From Opitutaceae bacterium UBA2377 (GTDB lineage Bacteria > Verrucomicrobiota > Verrucomicrobiia > Opitutales > Opitutaceae): DNA of 64,000 bases. The translations under genes and the position numbers were made by a program. The first letter of the stretch is position 1, and each line of letters starts with the position of its first letter. The notes beneath the pieces are model-generated. The model saw only the letters and a list, made by a program, of their open reading frames with translations. It ran no database searches and was not told the origin of the DNA. The stretch covers positions 94,732 to 158,731 of the forward strand of contig DDSZ01000032.1 in assembly GCA_002344205.1 (NCBI GenBank). Direction: 5' to 3'. Positions 17,130 to 26,007 of this stretch are shown here, piece by piece.

Positions 17130-18206
17130 ATGACCGCGACTCTTACGACCACTTCCCGGATGCAGCAGATGACCGCACTTGGTGCGGACTGGTGGAACGA
17201 CTCCGGCGTGCCGGCCGAGCTGGGCGAGGCTGTGACGCAGGGCGCCACCGGCGGCACTTCGAATCCGGTGATTGTTTATCAGACGGTGAAGGCCAATCCC
17301 GACCTCTGCCTGCCGCCGCTGGACCGGCTGATTGCCGAGCACCCGCACGCCACCGAGGACGAGCTGACCTGGAAGCTCATCGCCGTGCTGGGACGTGAGT
17401 CGGCGAAGCAGCTCCTGCCGGTCTTTGAGGCGACGAAAGGCGCCAAAGGTTACCTGTCCATGCAGGTGAACCCCCAATATTATCCCAGCAAAGACCGGAT
17501 GGTGGCCCACGCGACCGAGCTTGCGGCGCTGGCACCCAACATTGCGATCAAGGCGCCGGCGACCGAAACCGGCATTGCGGCGATGGAGGAGATGACCGCG
17601 CGTGGCGTGCGCGTGAACGCCACGGTCAGCTTCTCCGTCGCCCAGGCGCTGGCCGTCTCCGCCGCGTTCGAGCGCGGCCTGAAACGCGCCAGGTCCGCGG
17701 GGCTCAACGCCGACGCCATCCGCCCCTACATCACGATCATGATCGGTCGCGTGGACGACCACCTTAAACGCGTGGCAGAGCGGGAGAAGCTCACCGTCAC
17801 GCCTGGCACCCTCGATTGGGCCGGCATCGCTGTCTTCAAGCACGCCCACCGGCTTTTCCGTCAACGCGGCCTACCCGGCACGCTGCTGGCCGCTGCCTAC
17901 CGGCACGAAGGCCACTGGTCCCAGTTGATTGGTCCCGAGGTCCTGCAGACCATCCCTTACAATTGGTGGACGAAGTTCAACGTATCCCCCTCGACACCGG
18001 CTCCCACGCTGGAGACCCCGGTGGATGGCGCAGTGCTCGCGGAATTGCGGGCCAAGTTCCCGGATTTCCTCCGCGCTTATGACGAGAGCGGCATGGCGCC
18101 GGCCGATTTTGTCCGCTACGGCGCCACCGTGCATACGCTCAACCAATTCCTTGGCGGTTATGCCGATCTGCTGTCGCTCGTTCGCAGTCGGATGATCCCG
18201 ATGTAA
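17130..18206 (+). CDS. Transaldolase-family aldolase in the inositol operon
   Basis: A 358-residue class I aldolase barrel of the transaldolase family. The Schiff-base lysine is Lys141 in IAIKAPAT; other family blocks are GGTSNPVIVYQ near residue 41, LSMQVNPQYYPS at 109-120, GVRVNATVSFS and IGRVDDHLK. A GAGGAAA ribosome-binding site precedes the ATG. Transaldolases and the related fructose-6-phosphate aldolases make or break bonds via a dihydroxyacetone enamine. It lies between iolE and iolA, where a 2-deoxy-5-keto-gluconate(-phosphate) aldolase is needed, and no iolC or iolJ is present nearby. A role cleaving that intermediate is inferred; ordinary transaldolase activity is the alternative. 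Confidence 0.85.
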   Translation: MTATLTTTSRMQQMTALGADWWNDSGVPAELGEAVTQGATGGTSNPVIVYQTVKANPDLCLPPLDRLIAEHPHATEDELTWKLIAVLGRESAKQLLPVFEATKGAKGYLSMQVNPQYYPSKDRMVAHATELAALAPNIAIKAPATETGIAAMEEMTARGVRVNATVSFSVAQALAVSAAFERGLKRARSAGLNADAIRPYITIMIGRVDDHLKRVAEREKLTVTPGTLDWAGIAVFKHAHRLFRQRGLPGTLLAAAYRHEGHWSQLIGPEVLQTIPYNWWTKFNVSPSTPAPTLETPVDGAVLAELRAKFPDFLRAYDESGMAPADFVRYGATVHTLNQFLGGYADLLSLVRSRMIPM

Positions 18207-18217
18207 CCCAGCCTTTC

Positions 18218-19723
18218 ATGCCCACTGTCACCAGTCCTGCCCCCGCCCTTTGCCCGTTTTTGATCAGCGGTGAATGGCAGCACGTCACCTCGCTGGCGAC
18301 CTCCCCGGTCTTCAACCCATCGCTGGGCGAGGTCATTGCCGAACTGCCGCTGGGTGGTGCCGCCGAGATCGAGGCCGCTGTGCAGGCCGCGCATGCGGCT
18401 TTCCCTGCCTGGGCCGACACGCCGCCCAGCGAACGCGCCCGCGTGATGTTCAAATACCGCACGCTGCTCGAGCGCGACTTCGAGGCCATCGCCCGCCTCA
18501 TCGCCCGCGAGCACGGCAAGACGCTCGCGGAGGCCCGCGGCGACCTGTTCCGCGGCTTTGAGGTCGTGGAACTTGCCTGTGCCGCTCCCACGCTGCTCAC
18601 CGGCGAACTGCTGCCGAACATCGCCCGCGGCATCGACGGCGAACTCGCCCGTCACCCGCTCGGCGTGTGTGTCGGCATCACGCCCTTCAACTTTCCGGCG
18701 ATGATCCCGCTGTGGATGTTCCCGCTTGCCCTGGTTTGCGGCAACACCTTCGTGCTCAAGCCCAGTGAGCGCGTGCCGCTCACCGCCATCAAGCTCACCG
18801 AGCTGCTCATCGAGGCCGGCCTGCCCAAGGGCGTGTTCAACCTTGTGCATGGCGGCCGGGAGGCGGTCGACGCTCTGCTCACGCATCCCTTGGTCCGCGC
18901 CGTGTCCTTTGTCGGTTCAACCCCGGTGGCCCGCCATGTGCACCAGACCGCGTCAGCGCACGGCAAGCGGGTGCAGGCCAACGGCGGCGCGAAAAACTAC
19001 GTTGTCGTCATGCCCGACGCCGACGTCGGCAAGACGGTCGAGGCGGTCATGAACGCCGCCTTCGGCTGCGCCGGCGAGCGCTGCATGGCCGGCTCCAGCG
19101 TGCTCACCGTGGGCGACCGCGGCCGCGCGGTGCTGCCCGAACTGGTGAAGGCCGCGAAGTCCCTCACCGTCGGCCGCACCGACGTCGAGGCGCAGCCCGG
19201 CATGGGCGCAGTCATCACCGCGGCCCACCGCGACCGCGTGCGCGGGCTGGTGGACGCCGGTGAGCGCGAAGGCGCCAAGGTCATTGCCGACGGCCGCAGC
19301 GTAAAGGTCGCCGATGCGCCCAACGGTTTCTACCTCGGCGCCACCATCGTCGAAGACGTGCGCACAGACATGAAGCTCGCGCAGGAGGAGGTCTTCGGCC
19401 CCGTGCTCAACGTGCTGCACATGTCCGGACTCGACGAGGCCATCGCGCTGGCCAACGCCTCCAGCTACGGCAACGGCGCGGCGATCTTCAGCCGCAGCGG
19501 CGCCGCCGCGCGCGAGTTCAAGCAGCGCGTGCGGGCCGGCATGATCGGCATCAATGTCGGCGTGCCCGCCCCGATGGCGATGTTCCCCTTCAGCGGCTGG
19601 AACGAGTCCTTCTTCGGCGATCTGCACATGCAGGGCCGCAGCGGCGTCCTTTTTTACACCCAGCCCAAGGTCACCACCTCCCGCTGGTTCGCCGACGGCG
19701 AGGGCGACATTTGGAAAAAATGA
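18218..19723 (+). CDS. iolA: CoA-acylating (methyl)malonate-semialdehyde dehydrogenase
   Basis: A 501-residue aldehyde dehydrogenase of the MmsA/IolA type. Features are GITPFNFPAMIPLWMFPLA, the catalytic Cys289 in CAGERCMAGS, and GIGVNVGVPAPMA-like sequence (INVGVPAPMAMFPFSGW) near the C-terminus, which separates this CoA-dependent group from other ALDHs. It converts malonate semialdehyde to acetyl-CoA and CO2, the last step of inositol catabolism. It is the last gene of the iolB operon, 11 bases after the transaldolase gene. Confidence 0.92.
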   Translation: MPTVTSPAPALCPFLISGEWQHVTSLATSPVFNPSLGEVIAELPLGGAAEIEAAVQAAHAAFPAWADTPPSERARVMFKYRTLLERDFEAIARLIAREHGKTLAEARGDLFRGFEVVELACAAPTLLTGELLPNIARGIDGELARHPLGVCVGITPFNFPAMIPLWMFPLALVCGNTFVLKPSERVPLTAIKLTELLIEAGLPKGVFNLVHGGREAVDALLTHPLVRAVSFVGSTPVARHVHQTASAHGKRVQANGGAKNYVVVMPDADVGKTVEAVMNAAFGCAGERCMAGSSVLTVGDRGRAVLPELVKAAKSLTVGRTDVEAQPGMGAVITAAHRDRVRGLVDAGEREGAKVIADGRSVKVADAPNGFYLGATIVEDVRTDMKLAQEEVFGPVLNVLHMSGLDEAIALANASSYGNGAAIFSRSGAAAREFKQRVRAGMIGINVGVPAPMAMFPFSGWNESFFGDLHMQGRSGVLFYTQPKVTTSRWFADGEGDIWKK

Positions 19724-19736
19724 AAACGTTCACACC
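19719..19736. promoter_or_regulatory. LacI-type operator candidate ahead of the TonB receptor gene
   Basis: AATGAAAACGTTCACACC overlaps the iolA stop codon and lies 61 bases before the receptor start. It keeps the central AACGTT and matches a merged consensus of the sites at 7959 and 13452 at about 14 of 18 positions. It would place the receptor under the same repressor as the inositol genes. Confidence 0.5.
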
Positions 19737-19797
19737 ACCGTAACCCAAACGCCGCATTACAGCCTTCTTGTCACCCCATAACACCCCACCCACACCC

Positions 19798-22578
19798 ATG
19801 AACAACACGATTCATCCCCAACCCTCATCCGCCGCCCGTCTGACGTGGCTAGCGTTGCTCGTCGGATTCTTCTTCAGCGTCACCGCCATGCAGGCCCAGA
19901 CGGCCACCGGTATTCTTGCCGGCCGCGTGCGGGACGGCAGCGGCAACCCACTGGCCGGTGCCCGCGTCACCGTGGCCGACACCAACCTTTCGGCTGTCAC
20001 GGAGCGCGATGGTGAATACTACCTCGGGACCGTTCCGGCTGGAAGTTATACTGTTCGGGTTACCTACTTGGGTCTTCCTTCCCGGGATGAGCTGATTGTG
20101 GTTACGGCCGGGGAGCGCACCTCGCTTGATGTGCGGCTGGGGGCCACGGACTCCGATGAAGTGGTCCAACTGGAGGCGATGAGCATCGAGGGCCAGCGGG
20201 CCGGTCAGGCCCGGGCACTCAACCTGCAGCGTGCATCCGAGAACCTGAAGGAAATCGTTGCCGCCGATGCGATCGGCCGTTTCCCCGACCAAAACACCGC
20301 CGAGGCCATGCAGCGTTTGTCCGGTGTGGCCCTTGAGCGCGACCAGGGCGAAGGCCGTTTCATCTCCATCCGCGGCATGACCGCCTCGCTCAACAGCACC
20401 CAGATTGACGGCGTCAATGTGCCGTCCTCCGAGCGCAACACCCGCAAGGTCAACCTCGACACCATTCCTTCTGAACTGCTCGACAGCATCGAGCTCACCA
20501 AGGCGCTCACCCCGGACATGGACGGCGACGCCATCGGTGGCAGCGTGAACCTGAAGACCAAGACCGCCTTCAGCCAAGAGGGCCGTATTCTCAATGTCTC
20601 GGCCGAGGGCCAATACACCAAATATGCCGACCAGTGGGGCCACAAATACGCCGTCACCGCCGGCAGCAAGTTCGGCAACGATCGGTGGGGTATTTTGGTC
20701 ACCCTCAGCGACCAGCTCCGCTACATCACCTCCATGAGCAATGAGCAGGCCGGATGGGCGCAAAAAAATGGCTTTTGGGTGCCTGCGGACGACATTGATG
20801 TGCGTGAATATCAGATGAAGCGTATTCGCAAGGGCGCCAGCATGTCCCTGGATTTCCGCCCGACTGCAGATGATGAGATCTATTTCCGTGGCTCTCTCAG
20901 TCATTTTTCCAATCCGGAAACGCGCACCCGAAATCGCTTTCGCGCCACCACTGCCTCTGCCACGCCGACCAGCGACAATCTCGGTTCCGTTGCCGGCCGG
21001 GTCGCAACGGTGGAGGTCCGTGACCGCACGGAAGACACCAATATCAGGACGCTCGTTCTTGGTGGTGAACACCGGCGCGGCAGCATGACGATCGACTGGC
21101 TGGCGGCCCGGACTTATGCCGATTTGGACGACCCTTTCCGTTTTGAGACGGTGTTCCAGAGCGCCAACACCAGCTTTAACTACGACTTTACCGATCAAGG
21201 TAAGCCGGTGGTTACCGGAGCGGCTTTGGCCCTTCCTCCCAGTGCCTTCATTTTCAATTCGGCTCGCCACCGCACTTCCCTCCACACTGACGAAGAGACG
21301 ACCCTTGCCCTCAATCTCAAGCGAGAGGTCGGTTTCGGAGCGAATCCCGGCTATTGGAAGGCCGGTCTGAAATACCGGGCGCGGGAAAAGAATGCCGACA
21401 CGGACGACAATCGCTACACGCGGCATGCTTCCAGCACCTACACTTTGGCTGATGTGTATCGGCCCAGCACATTCAATCCGGGTTTCGTTCCGCACCACAC
21501 CACCAACGCGCAGGCTGCGATCGCCTTCCTCCGCAACAATCCGTCCTTCTTTGTGCGCAACGCCATCACCTCATCGATCGGCGACCGCGAGGAGGATTAC
21601 ACCACCAACGAGGATGTGTTTGCCGCTTACCTGATGGGTTCGGTCACACTGGGTGATTTCACGCTGCTGGGAGGGGCGCGCGTCGAACAAACCTCCTTCA
21701 ACACCAAAGGCTGGGAGATCCGCGGCACGGTCAATCCGGTCTTCACGCGGACCTCCGCGTCTAGGGATTACACGGATGTCCTGCCCAGCCTGCACGGCAT
21801 CTACCGGTTCAATCCCAAGTTGCAGGGTCGGGCTTCTGTCACCAAGAGCTTGGCGCGGCCTAACTTTCCCGATTCTGCCTTTCGCAGTGTGGTGAATGAG
21901 AGCGGTGATGTCTCCCAGGGCAACCCGAACATCAAGCCCTACAGTGCGGACAACTTCGATGTTTCGCTGGAGTATTATCCCGGCAAATCCATCGGTGTGC
22001 TGTCCGCCGGCTTCTTCGCGAAACGGATCGACGGATTCATCTTTCAGCAGACGCTCGCGGGTGCTGCGCCCGGTGGTCGCAATCTCACGATTCCGCTCAA
22101 CGGCAAGACCGCCACGGTCAGCGGTTTCGAATTTACCTACCAGCAGCAGTTCACGCAGCTACCTGCCCCTTTCGATGGCTTCGGCATTTTCCTGAACGGC
22201 ACGTTCATCGACAGCGAGATGGACTTGGGGGCCGCCCGTCCGGGTGAGCTTTTGCCGCTTATGGGTCAGTCGAAGCGGGTCTACAACGCGGCCCTGTCGT
22301 ATGAAAAACACGGTTTCATGCTACGGGTCGCCCTCAACCAACGCAGCGCTTACTTGGACAGCATTGCCGGCACTCGCAATATGGACGTCTACGTCGGCGA
22401 ACACGTCCAGATTGACATCACAACCAACTACAAGATCAACCGCCAGTGGACGGTTTTTGCAGAATTCCAGAATATCGACGGTCGTCCGCGCCACACTTAC
22501 TTCGACGTTTCATTCCGGAACGCCCAGACCGAGTTTTACAAGTGGGGTGCCAATGCCGGTGTGAAGTTCAACTTCTGA
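19798..22578 (+). CDS. TonB-dependent receptor, probably for inositol phosphates
   Basis: A 926-residue outer-membrane receptor. Residues 1-34 are a signal peptide ending near AMQAQ. Residues about 36-120 form a carboxypeptidase-regulatory-like beta domain (GRVRDGSGNPLAGARVTV). The plug follows (DAIGRFPDQNTAEAMQRLSGVALERDQGEGRF is typical of the Caulobacter/Xanthomonas receptor class), then a beta-barrel ending in Phe (AGVKFNF). Such receptors import large or scarce substrates using TonB energy. Position after iolA and before the phytase gene, with an operator ahead, points to phytate or partly dephosphorylated inositols; this is inference. The start at 19798 is chosen over an ATG 30 bases upstream because the signal peptide begins there. 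Confidence 0.88.
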   Translation: MNNTIHPQPSSAARLTWLALLVGFFFSVTAMQAQTATGILAGRVRDGSGNPLAGARVTVADTNLSAVTERDGEYYLGTVPAGSYTVRVTYLGLPSRDELIVVTAGERTSLDVRLGATDSDEVVQLEAMSIEGQRAGQARALNLQRASENLKEIVAADAIGRFPDQNTAEAMQRLSGVALERDQGEGRFISIRGMTASLNSTQIDGVNVPSSERNTRKVNLDTIPSELLDSIELTKALTPDMDGDAIGGSVNLKTKTAFSQEGRILNVSAEGQYTKYADQWGHKYAVTAGSKFGNDRWGILVTLSDQLRYITSMSNEQAGWAQKNGFWVPADDIDVREYQMKRIRKGASMSLDFRPTADDEIYFRGSLSHFSNPETRTRNRFRATTASATPTSDNLGSVAGRVATVEVRDRTEDTNIRTLVLGGEHRRGSMTIDWLAARTYADLDDPFRFETVFQSANTSFNYDFTDQGKPVVTGAALALPPSAFIFNSARHRTSLHTDEETTLALNLKREVGFGANPGYWKAGLKYRAREKNADTDDNRYTRHASSTYTLADVYRPSTFNPGFVPHHTTNAQAAIAFLRNNPSFFVRNAITSSIGDREEDYTTNEDVFAAYLMGSVTLGDFTLLGGARVEQTSFNTKGWEIRGTVNPVFTRTSASRDYTDVLPSLHGIYRFNPKLQGRASVTKSLARPNFPDSAFRSVVNESGDVSQGNPNIKPYSADNFDVSLEYYPGKSIGVLSAGFFAKRIDGFIFQQTLAGAAPGGRNLTIPLNGKTATVSGFEFTYQQQFTQLPAPFDGFGIFLNGTFIDSEMDLGAARPGELLPLMGQSKRVYNAALSYEKHGFMLRVALNQRSAYLDSIAGTRNMDVYVGEHVQIDITTNYKINRQWTVFAEFQNIDGRPRHTYFDVSFRNAQTEFYKWGANAGVKFNF

Positions 22579-22603
22579 CCTGGGAATCCAGCCAGCATTA
22601 CTC

Positions 22604-22641
22604 ACGTTGGCGGCAGAGTTAACTGCCGCCAACGTTTCTTT
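22604..22641 (+). terminator. Rho-independent terminator after the TonB receptor gene
   Basis: A perfect 13-bp stem, ACGTTGGCGGCAG (22604-22616) with CTGCCGCCAACGT (22623-22635), has a 6-base loop and runs into TTTCTTT. It lies 26 bases after the receptor stop and separates it from the phytase gene. Confidence 0.85.
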
Positions 22642-22652
22642 ACCGGTAAAGA
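22637..22652. promoter_or_regulatory. 16-bp perfect palindrome upstream of the phytase gene
   Basis: TCTTTACCGGTAAAGA is fully self-complementary and overlaps the T-rich tail of the preceding terminator. It lies 66 bases ahead of the phytase start. It differs from the AACGTT-type sites, so a different regulator, or a different LacI-family protein, is suggested. Confidence 0.5.
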
Positions 22653-22718
22653 TTGCAGAACTGTAATCCCACCGCAGCAACTGCGCAATCTCCGCCGTCC
22701 AGTATGGGCGGACAAACC

Positions 22719-23831
22719 ATGATAACCATGCCTTCTACCCCTCGATTCCTGCTCGGCCTCCTCCTCGTCTGCGCCCTCAGCGGCGCGGGCTTCGCCGCCC
22801 CTGGCAAGACCGAACCCGCTCCCGGCGCCATCAAGCCCCGCATCGTCACCGAGCCCGTCAAGCACGACACGGACGATCCCGCCATCTGGATCAATCGCGC
22901 CAACCCGGCCGAAAGCCTCGTTGTCGGCACCGACAAGCACGTGGACGGCGCCCTCTACGTCTGGGGCCTCGACGGCAAGATCCATCACGACAAGGTCGTC
23001 CGCGGCCTGGTCCGCCCCAACAACGTGGACATCGCCTACGGCGTGATGCTCGGCGGCCGGAAGATCGACATCGCCGTCGTTACCGAGCGCTACGCCCATC
23101 GTCTGCGCGTTTACCGGCTGCCCGACATGGCCCCGGTGGACAACGGTGGGATCCCGGTTTTCCAAGGCGAACGCGCCCGGGACTGCATGGGCATCGCACT
23201 CTACACCCGCGCCTCCGATGGCGCGGTCTTCGCGATCGTCTCCCGCTCCGACTATCTGGCGCCGAAGCAGGGTTACCTGCACCAATACCGTCTCGTGGAC
23301 GACGGCAACGGCGTGCTGCGCGGCGTGTTCGCCCGCTCCTTCGGCGATTGGAGCGGCACGAAGGAGATCGAGGCCATCGCCGTGGATAACGAGCTGGGCT
23401 ACGTCTATTATGCCGACGAAAACCACAGCATTCGCAAATACCGCGCCGATCCCGCGGCCAAGGACTCCGACGAGCAGGTTGCCGTCATCGGCCTCGACGG
23501 CTTCACCGAGGATCGCGAGGGCATCTCGATCTACAAGTCAGGCCCCGGCACCGGCTACATCTTGGTCTCAAACCAGCAGGACAACTCCTTCAACGTCTAT
23601 CCCCGCGAAGGCACCGCGGCCGATCCGCATTCGCACCCGCTGCTCCGGAAGATCGATGTCTCTACCATCGAGAGCGATGGCAGCGATGTCACGAACGTCG
23701 AGCTACCCGGCTTCCCCGGCGGCCTTTTTGTCGCGATGTCCAATGGCAAGGTCTTCCACTACTATGCTTGGGAGGATATAGCCGGAGACCGGCTCAGGAA
23801 AGTATCCAACGGTGCGCTGCCAAACCCCTGA
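22719..23831 (+). CDS. Beta-propeller phytase (3-phytase), exported
   Basis: A 370-residue protein with a signal peptide ending near SGAGFAA. The mature part matches the beta-propeller phytase family: DTDDPAIWINRANP, LVVGTDKH, PNNVDIAYGVMLGG, a later DREGISIY and SNQQDNSFNVY, in the order seen in Bacillus enzymes. These calcium-dependent enzymes release phosphate stepwise from myo-inositol hexakisphosphate. Several in-frame ATGs exist (22653, 22704, 22719, 22728); 22719 is preferred because a GGGCGGA sequence precedes it and it still gives a normal signal peptide. It follows the receptor gene after a terminator and palindrome. Its presence next to a complete iol set is the core evidence for a phytate island. 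Confidence 0.92.
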   Translation: MITMPSTPRFLLGLLLVCALSGAGFAAPGKTEPAPGAIKPRIVTEPVKHDTDDPAIWINRANPAESLVVGTDKHVDGALYVWGLDGKIHHDKVVRGLVRPNNVDIAYGVMLGGRKIDIAVVTERYAHRLRVYRLPDMAPVDNGGIPVFQGERARDCMGIALYTRASDGAVFAIVSRSDYLAPKQGYLHQYRLVDDGNGVLRGVFARSFGDWSGTKEIEAIAVDNELGYVYYADENHSIRKYRADPAAKDSDEQVAVIGLDGFTEDREGISIYKSGPGTGYILVSNQQDNSFNVYPREGTAADPHSHPLLRKIDVSTIESDGSDVTNVELPGFPGGLFVAMSNGKVFHYYAWEDIAGDRLRKVSNGALPNP

Positions 23832-23911
23832 GCATGCCGTTCAGCGACTTTATCCGCCCAAGCTGCCGTCGTTGCCCTTGAGCGGAAGTTCAACCCAGCA
23901 ACCCGCCAGAT

Positions 23912-25198
23912 ATGAACCGGTTTTTACCCTGCCTTGTCTCCGTTCTCCTGCTGGGCGCTTGCGCCCGGCAGGAAGCCAACGTGGCACCCTCGGCCACGGT
24001 CGATCCCTCGCCCCGCCATCTGCGAATCGTCTGGACGGAGCAGCCTGCCACCCACGCCATCGTGTCGTGGACGACGATGTCGCCCACCACGAAGAATGTG
24101 GTGCATTACGACACGGTCAGCCGGGGAGGGGATGCGGCGGCGTATCAGTTTCGAGTCGAGGCATCACGGAATGGCACGATCACCCTCCGGGCCGAGGATC
24201 GCAAGGAGGGCGTGCCCCCCGGTTGGTATCATCACGCCGAGCTCGAGGGTTTGTCCCCGTCCTCCCGGGTTTATCTCGCGGTGGAAAGCGACGGTGTGCT
24301 GACCGAGGAGCGCTACTTTATAACGGCACCTGCCGACGACCGACCCTTCAAGCTTCTCTCCGGTGGTGACTCGCGCATGGGGGGCGAGAAGCCCCGCTAC
24401 GCCGGCCGCACCCCGCACATTGACCGGCAGGCCATGAACCGGCGGATGGCCGAGCTGCTTGAGGAAAACCCCGACCTTCTCGCGATGGTGCACGGCGCCG
24501 ACTGGTGCACCACGGCCGACTGGCGCCACCTCTACTGGTGGTTCGAGGACAACGAAATCCTGCGGGCGGCCGACGGCCGCCTGTTGCCGTTCATTGTCTC
24601 CCGGGGCAACCACGATGAAGGCATCGGCTTTCAGGAGAACTTCTGGCTTGGCGACATCACCGATGCCAACAGCGCGGCCTACTATTTCACCACTTTGATC
24701 AGTCCGAAGACCGCCCTGATTACCCTGAACACGGAGATCAGTGTGGCGGGCGATCAGCTGGAATTTCTGGAGGAGCAGCTTGCCGAACTGCGCCCCGCCC
24801 AGCGCTGGCTCCTCGTGCAATACCACCGCCCGGCCTACCCGGTCGCCAAGGATTTCAACGAACACACTTTCGCCCGCGTGCGGCAGACCTGGTCGCCGCT
24901 CTTCGAGAAATTCAACGTGGACCTCGTGCTTGAGTCCGACGGCCATGTGCTCAAGCGCACCGTGCCGATCCGCAACAATGCGTTTGCCGCCGACGGCATC
25001 GTTTACATCGGCGAAGGCGGCTTGGGCGTCCCACAGCGCAAACCCCGGCCGAACCTATGGTTCGTGGAGCCGCCCGGGTTCGCCGCGAGTGCGCACCATG
25101 TGTGGCTGCTCAGCTTCACGGCGGAGATGCTGCGCATGGAGGCCATCGGGATCGACGGCAAAGTGCTGGATCAACACACACTGGCGCCGAGGCAATGA
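23912..25198 (+). CDS. Purple-acid-phosphatase-like lipoprotein
   Basis: A 428-residue protein with a lipobox (LLLGAC), so probably envelope-anchored. Residues about 35-145 resemble the fibronectin-like N-terminal domain of purple acid phosphatases (RIVWTEQPATHAIVSWTT). The metallophosphoesterase domain follows with GGDSRMGG, GNHD at 232-235 and VQYHRPAYP. The last canonical HxH motif reads GHVLKR here, so one ligand His is replaced; the second motif is also degenerate (HGADW for GDxxY). Activity may therefore be altered. It is probably a phosphomonoesterase acting on inositol phosphates given its place after the phytase gene. Confidence 0.78.
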   Translation: MNRFLPCLVSVLLLGACARQEANVAPSATVDPSPRHLRIVWTEQPATHAIVSWTTMSPTTKNVVHYDTVSRGGDAAAYQFRVEASRNGTITLRAEDRKEGVPPGWYHHAELEGLSPSSRVYLAVESDGVLTEERYFITAPADDRPFKLLSGGDSRMGGEKPRYAGRTPHIDRQAMNRRMAELLEENPDLLAMVHGADWCTTADWRHLYWWFEDNEILRAADGRLLPFIVSRGNHDEGIGFQENFWLGDITDANSAAYYFTTLISPKTALITLNTEISVAGDQLEFLEEQLAELRPAQRWLLVQYHRPAYPVAKDFNEHTFARVRQTWSPLFEKFNVDLVLESDGHVLKRTVPIRNNAFAADGIVYIGEGGLGVPQRKPRPNLWFVEPPGFAASAHHVWLLSFTAEMLRMEAIGIDGKVLDQHTLAPRQ

Positions 25199-26004
25199 GT
25201 GTCGGTGCAGTCATTCCCCCGGCCGTCCGCGCACTGCTGCTCGCCGGTGCCGCCACGCTGGGGCTCGGTATGACGCTGCTGGTCTGGAAAACCACTGCCA
25301 TCGGCTCGATGCTCTTCATGAACCACGGCATGTCCCACGAGCGCACGGTGCTCGTTGAGCTCGTGCTTGGCTGGGCCTTGATCGGTTTGGTGGTCACGCT
25401 CGCCTGGTCCCCGGCGCGCGGCTGGGCCGCTGCGGGCCTGCTCGCCGTCGCCGCGTTTCTCGCCTGGGCCAATGTAGATCAGGGCGGTTATCCGTTCAGT
25501 CGTTTCGCCTGGGGCGCCCACGCGCTCCGGCTAGCCGCGCCGCTGGCCTTGTTGCTCGCCGTGCTGCCTTGGTCGCCGCTTGCAGTCGTCCGGCGTCAGG
25601 TCGTGACAGCGCTGCTGCTGACGACCACCGCGCTCGTCTTCATCGTGCACGGGGTCGAGGCGCTGGCGGCGCATCCGTGGTTCACTGACATGACGATCGG
25701 GGCCTTCCGCATGATCGGCGGCTGGCGGATCTCACAAGCCACTGCCGAGTCCATCCTTAAGGTGGTCGGCTCGGTCGATCTGCTCGTGGCGGTTGGCGTG
25801 TTAGTCTTTCGCCGGCCTTGGATCGCCGGCTGGATGGCGGGCTGGGGACTGTTCACGGCTGCGCTCCGGCCCTTGAACTATGGCTGGGGTGCGATGGGAG
25901 AGCTCATCGTGCGCCTCCCGCATTTTCTGCTCCCGCTCGCGCTGCTCCTGCTGTTCCGCGTCCGCGCCTTTTCTCCGCCGAGTCCAACCCCTCAATCCCC
26001 CTGA
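25195..26004 (+). CDS. Polytopic membrane protein of unknown function
   Basis: A 269-residue protein with about seven hydrophobic segments and few charged residues, ending in a short basic and proline-rich tail. Its ATG overlaps the stop of the phosphatase gene (ATGA), so it is translated with it. I recognise no family. The tight coupling between secreted phosphatase genes suggests a role in their pathway, but none can be assigned. Confidence 0.7.
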   Translation: MSVGAVIPPAVRALLLAGAATLGLGMTLLVWKTTAIGSMLFMNHGMSHERTVLVELVLGWALIGLVVTLAWSPARGWAAAGLLAVAAFLAWANVDQGGYPFSRFAWGAHALRLAAPLALLLAVLPWSPLAVVRRQVVTALLLTTTALVFIVHGVEALAAHPWFTDMTIGAFRMIGGWRISQATAESILKVVGSVDLLVAVGVLVFRRPWIAGWMAGWGLFTAALRPLNYGWGAMGELIVRLPHFLLPLALLLLFRVRAFSPPSPTPQSP

Positions 26005-26007
26005 TCC

